From NCBI GenBank assembly GCA_900542045.1, contig UQMI01000017.1, positions 1-61,661 of the forward strand: a DNA stretch of 61,661 nt, in the 5' to 3' direction. Source of the stretch: an uncultured Blautia sp. GTDB lineage: Bacteria; Bacillota; Clostridia; Lachnospirales; Lachnospiraceae. The notes below the pieces were generated by a model. It saw only the letters and a program-made list of their open reading frames with translations. It was not told the origin of the DNA and did no database searches. Shown here piece after piece: positions 23,652 to 31,742 of this stretch (positions are counted from its first letter, which is position 1; each line of letters begins with the position of its first letter). A program made the translations under genes and the position numbers.

Positions 23652-23692
23652 AAACACCCGACAAGGCACAATCCTCTTGCATCTTGTCGGGC
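23652..23692 (-). terminator. Terminator after the DUF3825 gene
   Basis: GCCCGACAAG and CTTGTCGGG arms with a 16-nt loop, followed by TGTTTTTT on the minus strand. It separates the sigma/HTH/DUF3825 unit from the replication operon. Confidence 0.85.
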
Positions 23693-23716
23693 GTTCACTC
23701 TAATCCTTTTTCATGT

Positions 23717-24523
23717 TTATACCAACTCGGTCAGCCATGGGGCCAGCGGTCTTGCAATTACCCTTGCGTTTAAATATGCCATTTCCAGGGTCAGGCAGGT
23801 GTGCCCCAGATAGTAGCCATCCATCACAGACAGCGTCATAGCAAGATCTGGTTTCTTCATGTTCGTCAGATACACCGGAAGAAGATACTGAATCTTCCCC
23901 TGGTATCCCTGCGGCACTACGATCCCCGGTTCCACTACAGCTCGTCTCCGTCCGAGTTCCACCGCTGTCTCAAATAAAAGCGGCAGGTTCTTTGCCTTAC
24001 GGATTCTCGCTGGAATCCGCTCTAAATTTTCTTCATCCCCCAAAATATGTTCAACCTTTACCCGGATCGGCCAATCCGGATTGAAGCCTGCGCCCCTCTG
24101 CGCCATATAGTAAGAAGGTTTCTGTGGGAGTGGCTGGATGTATTTTAGCCTTGGCGATAACTCATCACAGAACCCCCGGAAATACCACTCCAGCATGGAC
24201 TCTTTTTTGTGGTTCCGGTCAAAAAAAGCATAGATTCCCTTATACCGGCTGTTATACAGCCCTGTGTGAAAGCAGGCATGCTCATTCTCTACATGGAAAA
24301 GCTGCTCTGCTTTCTTTGCATCCTTCGTTGAATTGTAGTCAATTACTTGTTTGCGAAAAATAATATGTATATACCTCTCCAGGATCGGTGTATCCTGGTT
24401 CTTCGTCTCGTTGGCTGGCTTCCTGAATTTCCAGGGTTCCGGCAAAGCCATCTGGGCTAACTCCTCCAACTGTCCGTACCAGTCCGGCACATAAGCAAAA
24501 TCAAATAAGTCCGGTATCAGCAT
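23717..24523 (-). CDS. DUF3825 domain protein
   Basis: A 268-residue protein starting MLIPDLFDFAYVPDWYGQLE. I place it in DUF3825 from memory of segments such as HTGLYNSRYKGIYAFFDRN and IQYLLPVYLTNMKKPDLAMTLSV; the family is of unknown function and occurs in phages, plasmids and restriction-type islands. The conserved GLYNS/YAFF part and the hydrophobic YLLPVYLT strand suggest a nucleotide or RNA binding fold, but that is a guess. The start overlaps the end of the upstream HTH gene by 23 nt. Confidence 0.65.
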   Translation of the reverse strand: MLIPDLFDFAYVPDWYGQLEELAQMALPEPWKFRKPANETKNQDTPILERYIHIIFRKQVIDYNSTKDAKKAEQLFHVENEHACFHTGLYNSRYKGIYAFFDRNHKKESMLEWYFRGFCDELSPRLKYIQPLPQKPSYYMAQRGAGFNPDWPIRVKVEHILGDEENLERIPARIRKAKNLPLLFETAVELGRRRAVVEPGIVVPQGYQGKIQYLLPVYLTNMKKPDLAMTLSVMDGYYLGHTCLTLEMAYLNARVIARPLAPWLTELV

Positions 24524-24755
24524 CTTCTAACCCCCTCCATCCTGGAATCGCCTGGACCAGTTTCATCTGAATCCGTACTTTCAAATCATCATCGATATAA
24601 TGGTATGGCTTTCCGTATTCATCCTCTGCTTCTACAGTCGCTAGTGTGTTGATATAGTCGTCATAATACCTTAAAATCTGGTTGAGAGCTTCTTCTTCGC
24701 CTTTTACAGCGGCACAGATCAGCTCATAAGTAAGTTCATTTTCTTTCATTGTCAA
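24501..24755 (-). CDS. HTH-type protein, Tn916-like regulatory partner
   Basis: An 84-residue protein beginning MTMKENELTYELICAAVKGE. Residues 8-45 carry the helix pattern of the HTH domain usual in the small protein that accompanies the sigma factor of Tn916-like elements (EEEALNQILRYYDDYINTLA). DLKVRIQMKLVQAIPGW is the conserved end. The stop of the sigma-like gene overlaps its start by 4 nt, so the two are made together. A second ATG at residue 3 is an equal start candidate. Confidence 0.8.
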   Translation of the reverse strand: MTMKENELTYELICAAVKGEEEALNQILRYYDDYINTLATVEAEDEYGKPYHYIDDDLKVRIQMKLVQAIPGWRGLEDADTGLI

Positions 24756-25171
24756 TTCCTTTCGTAATAATAGCGTATTGCGGCATATGCTTTCTGCCGC
24801 CAGTTATAGATTGTCCTTGGCGTGACATGGAGCCGTGCAGCAATCTCGATATCCGTATACCCGTACCAAAAATCCAAAATCAACACTGCCCGCTGCTTTT
24901 CCGGCAACCGCAGCATAGCATTATACAACCGTCCGTTGGTAATCACACAGGTATACGATTTACCCTGCAGCACCAGATGTTCCGATGGATAGATATCCTC
25001 ATGCACCTGTGTTTCAAACAGATACTGCATCTTTTCCGTCCCAACCTGTTCCTTTTTTCTCTTTCGTTTTTCCTGGTCCACTGCATCCCTGCACTCGTTA
25101 CGCATCACAGTCTTGGCATAACTGTCAAAAATAGCAATGATGCAATCCTTGTCCTTCAAGGGAGCCGACAT
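24752..25171 (-). CDS. Sigma-70 family factor (Tn916 orf7-like)
   Basis: A 139-residue small sigma factor. Region 4 is clear in LPEKQRAVLILDFWYGYTDIEIAARLHVTPRTIYNWRQKA; the N-terminal part is a shortened region 2. Such proteins control transfer genes in Tn916-type conjugative elements. Here it sits behind the phage repressor, a mixture of phage and conjugative-element parts. GGGAGGTTCGATC precedes the ATG. The transcript likely starts in the 600-nt gap to the right. Confidence 0.82.
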   Translation of the reverse strand: MSAPLKDKDCIIAIFDSYAKTVMRNECRDAVDQEKRKRKKEQVGTEKMQYLFETQVHEDIYPSEHLVLQGKSYTCVITNGRLYNAMLRLPEKQRAVLILDFWYGYTDIEIAARLHVTPRTIYNWRQKAYAAIRYYYERN

Positions 25172-25776
25172 GATCGAACCTCCCTTCTTATGCAGTTTTG
25201 AGTGTCTTTTATCGCCTCCTTTGAACTACTAAGACGGATCTGCCTATATCAAACCGGAAAAGATTTTTTAATTTTTTTATTTTTTCTCATTCCAATAAAA
25301 GCAGGATTCATAGTGCCAAAGGAAAGTAAAAAAAGAGAGGCGGAGCACGGCTCCGGACATAATCGTGGAAATTCGTCAGATTTCGACAAAGAAATACGCC
25401 AGGGAGCTTTTTATTCTTCCTGACGTAACTTTTTAGAATGTAGAAATATGGTATTTTATACCAGTAAAATCGGTAAGATAATGCGTTTTGCATGGTGCAA
25501 GGCACCCAGGAAGAAACTGGAATTTTTTTCGCAGTCCACCCAAGCTAAGCCTTTTTCTTTTCTTCAAAACAAAACCATCCATGATCCTCCTGTCGGCAGA
25601 ACACAGATGGGTAACGCAAATAAGCCCTGCTGTGAAAAGCCGTTTTTTTTCTTGGCCTTTCATCAGGGCTGTATGTATAATCGCTATATCGGCATAATAT
25701 TGCTTGTCTTATACGCAAGATAAGGTTATGCAAAAACCTTAATCGGCAAGATAGAATATATATGAGGTGAACAATT
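25172..25776. other. 600-nt gap between sigma-like gene and XRE repressor
   Basis: The gap holds no gene I would defend. A plus-strand frame at 25448-25723 encodes RFAWCKAPRKKLEFFSQSTQ; I recall near-identical peptides beside regulators in other gut Clostridia, so the DNA is probably a conserved non-coding repeat or RNA rather than a gene. Just before the XRE start there are two GCAAGATA copies (25715-25722, 25746-25753) around an AAGGTT/AACCTT dyad (25722-25740), good candidates for repressor operators. Confidence 0.4.
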
Positions 25777-26142
25777 ATGCCGAATGATAAGTTATTATAT
25801 CTGGGCAACTGTATACGGACTGCCAGAACTGCCTGCGGTCTGACACAGCAGGAACTGGCCGACCAATCCAATGTGGCCATCAAAACAGTCCAGATGATTG
25901 AAAAAGGGCAAATGAACCCCTCCTATGAAATCCTGTATCCACTCATCAAACGTCTGGGAATCTCCGCCAATACACTGTTCAATCCGGAGATTTCTGATAC
26001 AGATGAGAAGATTCAGCGCTTCATCGGAAAGTTCCAGTCCTGCACTCCAGAAAACCGACAGGTTCTTTTAAACACACTGGACTATCTGGCCGAACAGCTT
26101 CTGGCCCTCCAAAGCCATCCCAGATTCAAAGATTCTGAATAA
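25777..26142 (+). CDS. XRE-family repressor
   Basis: A 121-residue repressor with an N-terminal HTH (residues 12-66; CGLTQQELADQSNVAIKTVQMIEKG) and a helical tail that probably dimerises (ENRQVLLNTLDYLAEQLLAL). It reads away from the phage operons and is the likely lysogeny or excision regulator. TGAGGTGAACAATT precedes the ATG. It is the last plus-strand gene before the efflux cargo. Confidence 0.88.
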   Translation: MPNDKLLYLGNCIRTARTACGLTQQELADQSNVAIKTVQMIEKGQMNPSYEILYPLIKRLGISANTLFNPEISDTDEKIQRFIGKFQSCTPENRQVLLNTLDYLAEQLLALQSHPRFKDSE

Positions 26143-26184
26143 AACCAGTAGGGTTAAGAATTTGATACCCTGCTGGTTTTACTC
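26143..26184 (+). terminator. Terminator after the XRE repressor
   Basis: AAAACCAGTAGGG and CCCTGCTGGTTTT pair around a 12-nt loop, followed by a T-rich stretch. The next 190 nt up to the MATE stop show no gene. Confidence 0.8.
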
Positions 26185-26373
26185 ATTTTTACATCATTCT
26201 ACATCGCAGACTTATGAATAAGTTATGAAGCGTCTATGGATTGTATATAATCTTAAAAATTGCTCCAGTAAAATTTATTTAAGGGTGGAGTAAATTGTTC
26301 TCTGAACAACCTCTGCTTAATTTTTCTGTATATATTTGACAGCTTTTGTTTCCATTCTCCGATTTCTCCTAAC

Positions 26374-27759
26374 TTATTTTCCCTCCACTATGCCTTTTCC
26401 AAAAGTAGAGCCTTTTTCTGCTATGGATAGCTCTTTGTGAAGATGTAAAGCCATAAATATCGTAATTACAGCGGTCAGAACATCAGCGATTGGCTGAGCA
26501 TATAAAATACCGTTAATTCCCCATACAGCGGGCAGTAGCAAAATTACTGGGATAAAACAAATACCTTGTCTGCATACTCCCAAGAAAAATCCGGCTGCCC
26601 CCTTCCCTAAAGCAAGGAACAGGGAAGAATAAACAGTATGAAAGCCAAAAAGAATAAAAGAAAAACCGCTAGCTTTCAAAGACTTTTGACCTACCGAGAT
26701 CATTTCAGCGTTACCGTCTGTAAATAGAGAGATTATCTGAGTGGAAAAGATTGCCATCAGCAGTCCCACAACCAAGCAAAAAGCAGTAGACCATACAATG
26801 GACGTTCTGATGGCTTCACGCAGGCGGTCAAACTTTTTTGCTCCATAACTAAAACCTGCAATCGGCTGAAAACCTTTGAGAAAACCAAATACTACAAGGG
26901 TTCCCATAGAAGTGATTCTTGTTACAGCACCCATACCGGCAATAACCGCATCTCCATAACTGTTGGCAGAACGGTTAATCAATGCGATTGAAAGACTGGT
27001 GAGTAGCTGAAATGCTAATGTAGGGATACCGATTTTCAAAATCTCCGCCATGATTTGAAAAGAAGGAGCATATTGTTTGATGCTAAAAGAGAAGGCACTT
27101 CTTTTCTGAAAAACATATACCAAATAAACCATCGTAGAAATCATTTGTGAAATAGCTGTTGCGATCGCAGCGCCTGCTACTCCCATTTTAAAAATGTAAA
27201 TAAATAGAGGATCCAGAGCAATATTCAATATCGCTCCCAAAAGTAAGGCGCACATAGTTGTTTTGGCAGCACCTTCACTACTTACAATATTATTCATGGT
27301 CACATTGAATACATTGAAGATACAAGACACCACGTAAATCCTTCCATACGTTAGAGCATAAGGCATAATCGTTTCTGTTGCCCCCAGCATAACAAGGAGC
27401 GGTTTAAGAAAGATCGTGGCGACGAGGATAATGACAGTGCCAATAAGTACACTGCTGTACAAAGCAGTGCTGGCCACTTTATTTGCAGTATCTTTGTCAT
27501 TGCTCCCAAGCAACCTTGAAAGATAAGATGCAGCACCATTGCCAAACATCAATCCTAGTCCAACCACGACTTGCCCTAAAGGGAAGATAATTGAAATTGC
27601 CCCCATTTGGCTATCTCCCAATGCTCCTACAAAATAAGCATCCACCAGGTTGTAGAGAGCATTAATCAGCATACCAATCATAATCGGGATACCGAGGGAC
27701 AGCAGAGCTTTAGGAATAGGGGCATTCCCTAAAAGCTCAAGTTTGTTGTTTCCTTTCAT
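26374..27759 (-). CDS. MATE family efflux transporter
   Basis: A 461-residue inner-membrane multidrug antiporter with about 12 transmembrane helices. Typical marks are PKALLSLGIPIMIGMLINALYNLVDAYFVGALG at the N-terminus and the repeated inner halves with IGTPTLAFQLLTS-like segments. I chose the ATG at 27759 (MKGNNKLELLG) because AAAGGAGTATTTGCA lies before it. It is divergent from a padR gene and their shared region carries three operator-like dyads, so PadR is its likely repressor. Confidence 0.92.
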   Translation of the reverse strand: MKGNNKLELLGNAPIPKALLSLGIPIMIGMLINALYNLVDAYFVGALGDSQMGAISIIFPLGQVVVGLGLMFGNGAASYLSRLLGSNDKDTANKVASTALYSSVLIGTVIILVATIFLKPLLVMLGATETIMPYALTYGRIYVVSCIFNVFNVTMNNIVSSEGAAKTTMCALLLGAILNIALDPLFIYIFKMGVAGAAIATAISQMISTMVYLVYVFQKRSAFSFSIKQYAPSFQIMAEILKIGIPTLAFQLLTSLSIALINRSANSYGDAVIAGMGAVTRITSMGTLVVFGFLKGFQPIAGFSYGAKKFDRLREAIRTSIVWSTAFCLVVGLLMAIFSTQIISLFTDGNAEMISVGQKSLKASGFSFILFGFHTVYSSLFLALGKGAAGFFLGVCRQGICFIPVILLLPAVWGINGILYAQPIADVLTAVITIFMALHLHKELSIAEKGSTFGKGIVEGK

Positions 27760-27793
27760 TGCAAATACTCCTTTCTTCAGGGTATATCTTATA

Positions 27794-27915
27794 GTGGTGT
27801 AATTTATACCACCATAAACCCATATCAATTACACTACTATAATTTATAGTAATTGTCAAGAGTTTTTACCATTCCCTTGACAAGCAGTATAAAATCAAAT
27901 ACTATAATTTATAGT
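27794..27915. promoter_or_regulatory. PadR operators in the MATE/padR divergent region
   Basis: The 15-mer ACTATAATTTATAGT occurs twice exactly, at 27836-27850 and 27901-27915. A related dyad, GTGGTGTAATTTATACCAC, lies at 27794-27812. The right copy overlaps the -10 of the padR promoter, the middle one lies next to the TTGACA (27859-27854, minus strand) of the MATE promoter. This fits autoregulation of padR and repression of the transporter. Confidence 0.8.
27877..27905 (+). promoter_or_regulatory. padR promoter
   Basis: TTGACA (27877-27882), a 17-nt spacer and TACTAT (27900-27905), 60 nt before the padR start. The -10 lies inside an operator copy. Confidence 0.75.
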
Positions 27916-27965
27916 TATTAATAATCTAATTTACAAAGCTAAAAGCACGGAAAGGATGATATCAC

Positions 27966-28487
27966 ATGGCAACGATTGATTTAATCGTATTAGGAATATT
28001 AAAAAAAGAGCCAATGAGTGCCTATGATATTCAAAAACTGGTGGAATATAGGAACATTTCAAAATGGGTTAAGATCAGTACCCCCTCTATTTACAAAAAA
28101 GCTATTCAGTTAGAAGAAAAGGGATTAATTAAGGGTGAAATCGTAAAGGAAGGCAAGATGCCCGAAAAAGCCGTATATTCCTTAACGGAAGCTGGACAGG
28201 ATGAATTTGAACGGCTTATGTTTGAGATTGCCGCTAAACCTATTAGTATCTTTTTGGATTTTAACGCTGTAATCGTAAATCTGGATTCTTTACCGCCAGA
28301 AAAGCAGAAAGAATGTGTCTCAGAAATAGACAACAATATCCAAACACTAAAAGTCTATCTGAAAGAAAATATATCAGAAAAGGAAAACAAGCCGGATATT
28401 CCTGCGACAGGTATGGCCGTTTTACGGCAGCAGTATGTATTAGTAGAAGCGATTGAAGATTGGATTAAGTCTTTAAAAATTGAATAA
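27966..28487 (+). CDS. PadR family regulator
   Basis: A 173-residue regulator with the PadR winged helix at residues 1-80 (DLIVLGILKKEPMSAYDIQKLVEY, then KGLIKGEIVKEGKMPEKAVYSLTEAG) and a C-terminal helical dimer domain (Vir_AS type). CGGAAAGGATGATATCAC precedes the ATG. It faces the MATE transporter gene across its own operators, a setting like LmrR with its efflux pump. The inducer is probably a pump substrate. Confidence 0.9.
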   Translation: MATIDLIVLGILKKEPMSAYDIQKLVEYRNISKWVKISTPSIYKKAIQLEEKGLIKGEIVKEGKMPEKAVYSLTEAGQDEFERLMFEIAAKPISIFLDFNAVIVNLDSLPPEKQKECVSEIDNNIQTLKVYLKENISEKENKPDIPATGMAVLRQQYVLVEAIEDWIKSLKIE

Positions 28488-28791
28488 CTTAAATGTAGAT
28501 GACAATTACGCATTTAAGACAGGAAAATATCAGCCATAGAAAAGCTTTTCCAGTATAGTTGGCAGGTAGATGGAACAGATTATCTAATTTCCACAAGAAC
28601 GGGCTTCCAAATGCATAGAGAAATTTTCCGATGGTGGTATTCCCGGTGCTTCTGTGGTATGTTTATCAAAACTATGACAGACATTCGAAGGATATCTCGA
28701 ACAATCATCCAGCAATATTTTCACATAGATTGTAAGAAAGGAACATCGCATAGTTCACATTGAACTTACGATGTTCCTCTCTTACAACACC
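28488..28791. other. 300-nt gap with a 56-bp palindrome
   Basis: No gene is visible after padR; short fragments are closed by stops. At 28731-28786 there is a 56-bp imperfect palindrome with paired arms TGTAAGA, AGGAACATCG and AGTTCA around a CAT centre. It can fold on both strands. It may be a bidirectional terminator between padR and the convergent 105-aa gene, or the trace of a small transposable hairpin. Confidence 0.7.
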
Positions 28792-29109
28792 TTATATCTG
28801 TTCCCGGTATTTTCTCAACGCTCTCTGCAATCGAAAATAATCATAAACCTGAATTGGATGCACCAAAATATTTCTAATCCTTATATGGAATAGAATCTGA
28901 TAGGCAATTTTCTGCCTGATACACCAGACACAGATTCCGTAAGTGCTATGTATCGTTCTCTGCTTTATTGCCCTTGTAAGATATTCTATTTTACTATTAT
29001 CCTGCTCAGAATACGATGCTACAATTACCGGGAAGCTCAATCCTTCCGCAAAAAACTGGAGCTGTTGCAGCCCTTCCTCTGGAAATTTCAGAATCCGCTT
29101 TTTCATCAT
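28792..29109 (-). CDS. Hypothetical protein, 105 aa
   Basis: Starts MMKKRILKFPEEGLQQLQFF; AAGGAAAA precedes two adjacent ATGs. The sequence is basic and rich in aromatic and branched residues (KIAYQILFHIRIRNILVHPIQVYDYFRLQ). No domain recognised. It ends in the arms of the 56-bp palindrome. It may be a decayed or element-specific gene. Confidence 0.45.
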   Translation of the reverse strand: MMKKRILKFPEEGLQQLQFFAEGLSFPVIVASYSEQDNSKIEYLTRAIKQRTIHSTYGICVWCIRQKIAYQILFHIRIRNILVHPIQVYDYFRLQRALRKYREQI

Positions 29110-29296
29110 TCATTTTTCCTTATCTGATTCAGCCGAACCAAATACGTCCGCCTTCCCCTCACGCTACAATTATAATATTTTAATTAGGATACCATAGTAT
29201 TACTTTTTATGCTATATCACGATTAACAACTATTGTAAAACGTCTGCTCTTCCCCTACTATCATCCAACCTCTGTATAACTACATTCTTTTTTTAC

Positions 29297-29338
29297 ACGA
29301 AATGGGGTAAGCTCTTTTAGCAGCTCACCCCACTTCAA
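29297..29338 (-). terminator. Terminator of the wHTH gene (repeat copy 1)
   Basis: ATGGGGTAAGCT and AGCTCACCCCA arms pair around a TTTTAGC loop; the stop codon of the wHTH gene lies in the right arm. A very similar hairpin in the same orientation lies at 35013-35047. Confidence 0.7.
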
Positions 29339-29702
29339 ACTTATATCCACTTCTGATTACAGTTTTTATATACTTACTCCCGAGCTTTTTTCTAATTTGG
29401 CTGATCACATTTGTTACTGCAGCTCCACAATCCTCTCCCGGTTCATTCCAAACAGCTTCATAAATCTGATTTTTACTGAACACCCATCCAGGGTGTTTAG
29501 CAAGGAAAAGAAGCGTGGCAAATTCCAGATGGGAAAATGCCACTTCTCTTCCCTCCAGGATTACCCGATGCTGATGTGGCTGGATGGTGAGACCTGAGAA
29601 AGACATAGCTAAATCTGTATCCGAGGATATATGTTCGATCTGCATTTTACCAGATAGAGATAACAAAACATTGTTAAGAATTTCTTCCTCATTTTCTCCC
29701 AC
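29325..29702 (-). CDS. OmpR-type winged-helix DNA-binding protein without receiver domain
   Basis: A 125-residue protein whose last 95 residues are a complete OmpR/PhoB-type winged helix (GLTIQPHQHRVILEGREVAFS, LEFATLLFLAKHP, VFSKNQIYEAVWNE, VTNVISQIRKKLGSKYIKTV, GYKFEV). There is no receiver domain. Start is GTG at 29702 with no strong ribosome binding site; five more open codons precede it. It may be a stand-alone regulator or the rest of a response regulator. A broken kinase gene lies just upstream. Confidence 0.7.
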   Translation of the reverse strand: MGENEEEILNNVLLSLSGKMQIEHISSDTDLAMSFSGLTIQPHQHRVILEGREVAFSHLEFATLLFLAKHPGWVFSKNQIYEAVWNEPGEDCGAAVTNVISQIRKKLGSKYIKTVIRSGYKFEVG

Positions 29703-29780
29703 TGATACAATAACTACTTTCCCATAATAATATCACCTACCATTTCTTTCATCTCGATATTTACTAATCTATCTAGGAAA

Positions 29781-30096
29781 TCAATCTGGAATCTTCATTG
29801 TAACCCTGTGCACCACCGTTTTTTCAAAGTTGCAATAAAAGCTACCCGCCATGTTACCGGACAATGGCCTTTGTGATAAACAAGCCCATTTCAAAGTGCA
29901 GGTTAAAACTACCGCTGGGATCTGCCATGTAAAACTGTTCCTCAACGTGCAGCAAATTTTCCTGCGGGAAGCCGGGGTCTGCATCTATTACCGAGATTTG
30001 CAGACTTCCTTTATCGCCAGGCATTGAAGCAGAAATGGATCTGTCCTGCGGGGAATAATCCAGCGCATCTAAATGCTGATTAAAAGATACACACAC
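29781..30096 (-). pseudogene. Broken histidine kinase C-terminal fragment
   Basis: The fragment shows the ATP-binding lid of a sensor kinase (SLQISVIDADPGFPQENLL, EEQFYMADPS, HFEMGLFITKAIV) and then stops. The expected continuation (GNMAGSFYCNFEKTVVHRVTMKIPD) is found in a different frame of the same strand, up to 29781. The N-terminal sensor and dimerisation parts are missing. So the gene is both truncated and frameshifted. It lies between the ABC operon and the wHTH gene. Confidence 0.75.
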
Positions 30097-30206
30097 TTTT
30101 CTTCTTTAGATAAAATGGACCAATCCGTACAAGGCAGGATGCCCCATTCCGGAAGGCAATTGCCCCGCCTTGCTGTAAGTAAAACTTCTTTTGTGTTTTT
30201 ACTACT

Positions 30207-30950
30207 TTATTCCCACTTGAAGAATCTCACCGCAATTCCTCCACAAATAATAATCAGAGTCACCATGACAACCAGAGGGAGCCAGGCAACTTCTATCGGT
30301 AAGCCCAGCGAAGCTGCTTTAAGTAATTTGATTCCCTGCGTCAGTGGAAGAATATCTGCAATCCTCTGCAATGCTGTCGGCATCACCTCGTATGGGAGCG
30401 TAGCCCCGGAGAAGATCAACATAGGAAAATATAAAATGCTGGCAACAATACTGGCGACTTTCATGTTGGGAGCGACTCCGCCGACCATCACTCCAATGCT
30501 GAATGTGGAAAGCATCACCAGAAGATAAGAGGCCAGAAAAATTTCCACAGAACCGGGCAACCGCACACCGAAGAACAGACTTCCTACCAGATAGACCAAT
30601 ATCAAAGAAAGCAGCGAGTAAATGGCGTAAATAGAAACCTGTACTGTCAAAAGCAAAATGGGGCTGGTTGGCGTTACCTTATACCGTTTCAGTATTTTCT
30701 TCTGCCGATAGTCAGAAATCACCAACGGGAGTCCCATAACGCCACCGGCGCAGATCGCAATCGTGGAAATTGCTCCAAAGGACTGTTCTAAAAAGGAATA
30801 ACTTGCTCCCTCGAAAGCGGGCTGATTTCCATAAATGATGCCAAGTAGTACCACCACCACGACCGGCAGGCAAAGTGCGAAGATCACCATGTCCATACCT
30901 CGAAAAGACAGCTTGATTTCTGTTTTCAGCATTGTAACATATTTATTCAT
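30207..30950 (-). CDS. ABC-2 type transporter permease
   Basis: A 247-residue permease with about six membrane segments starting MNKYVTMLKTEIKLSFRGMD. Typical ABC-2 features are the N-terminal elbow, QKKILKRYKVTPTSPILLL and the segment SGATLPYEVMPTALQRIADILPLTQGIKLL. The ATG at 30950 overlaps the ATPase stop by 8 nt, with GAGGAGGAAACGGACG upstream. With the ATPase it should export a drug or peptide. Part of the MerR-controlled operon. Confidence 0.88.
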   Translation of the reverse strand: MNKYVTMLKTEIKLSFRGMDMVIFALCLPVVVVVLLGIIYGNQPAFEGASYSFLEQSFGAISTIAICAGGVMGLPLVISDYRQKKILKRYKVTPTSPILLLTVQVSIYAIYSLLSLILVYLVGSLFFGVRLPGSVEIFLASYLLVMLSTFSIGVMVGGVAPNMKVASIVASILYFPMLIFSGATLPYEVMPTALQRIADILPLTQGIKLLKAASLGLPIEVAWLPLVVMVTLIIICGGIAVRFFKWE

Positions 30951-31671
30951 CGTCCGTTTCCTCCTCTCCGGTAAACCACAAATAGGCTTCTTCCAAATTA
31001 TCATACGGGCTTTGGTGAATTGCCTCCTGAACGGTTCCTGTGAAAATGAAATTTCCGTCCTTCAAAATGGCGATTGTATCGCACAGCACTTCCACCTCGT
31101 CCATAAAATGCGAGGAAAGAAAGATGGTCAGACCCTTTTGTTTCAGTGCATCCAGACTTTTCCAAACACTCCTGCGCGCTTTTGTATCAAGACCCGTTGT
31201 AAGCTCGTCCAGAAAGACGACCTTCGGATTGGGCAGGAGCGCTAAAACAATAAATAGCCGCTGTTTTTGTCCGCCCGATAGTTCATTTACAAAAGCGCCT
31301 CGTTTCTCCCACAGGCCAAACTGCCTCAAAAGCTCCTTGTAATTTGCAGCCTTCCGGTAAAGGCAGGCAGTTTCTTCGCACAGCTCCCAAACCTTAATTT
31401 TGTCCGAGTAGCTGGCTTCCTGAAATTGCACGCCAACCTGCTCAAAGAGTTGTTTTCTGTCTTTTCGAGGATCTAACCCTAAAATGGAGACAGATCCCGC
31501 GTCTGCTTTCCGGGTGCCTAAGATACACTCTATCGTGGTAGTTTTGCCTGCGCCATTCGCTCCGAGCAGGCCAAACACCTGGCCTGTTCCAATCGAAAGC
31601 TCAATGTTACTGATTACTTTGTTTCCGGCGTAAGATTTACTCAAACCGGTTACTTTGATGGTTTCATCCAT
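30943..31671 (-). CDS. ABC transporter ATP-binding protein
   Basis: A 242-residue ATPase starting MDETIKVTGLSKSYAGNK. Walker A is LLGANGAGKTTT (near residue 35), the signature is NELSGGQKQRL, and Walker B is PKVVFLDELTTGLD with the switch SSHFMDEVE. It belongs to the drug-exporter (CcmA/DRA) group. AGGAGGTATAAAGGC precedes the ATG at 31671. The MerR gene lies 70 nt upstream on the same strand. Confidence 0.92.
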   Translation of the reverse strand: MDETIKVTGLSKSYAGNKVISNIELSIGTGQVFGLLGANGAGKTTTIECILGTRKADAGSVSILGLDPRKDRKQLFEQVGVQFQEASYSDKIKVWELCEETACLYRKAANYKELLRQFGLWEKRGAFVNELSGGQKQRLFIVLALLPNPKVVFLDELTTGLDTKARRSVWKSLDALKQKGLTIFLSSHFMDEVEVLCDTIAILKDGNFIFTGTVQEAIHQSPYDNLEEAYLWFTGEEETDDE

Positions 31672-31742
31672 GCCTTTATACCTCCTGTTTTGATGAATAA
31701 AGGTTAGCATGGTTCGGTAGTATGGTGGGTTAATGTAGGCTT

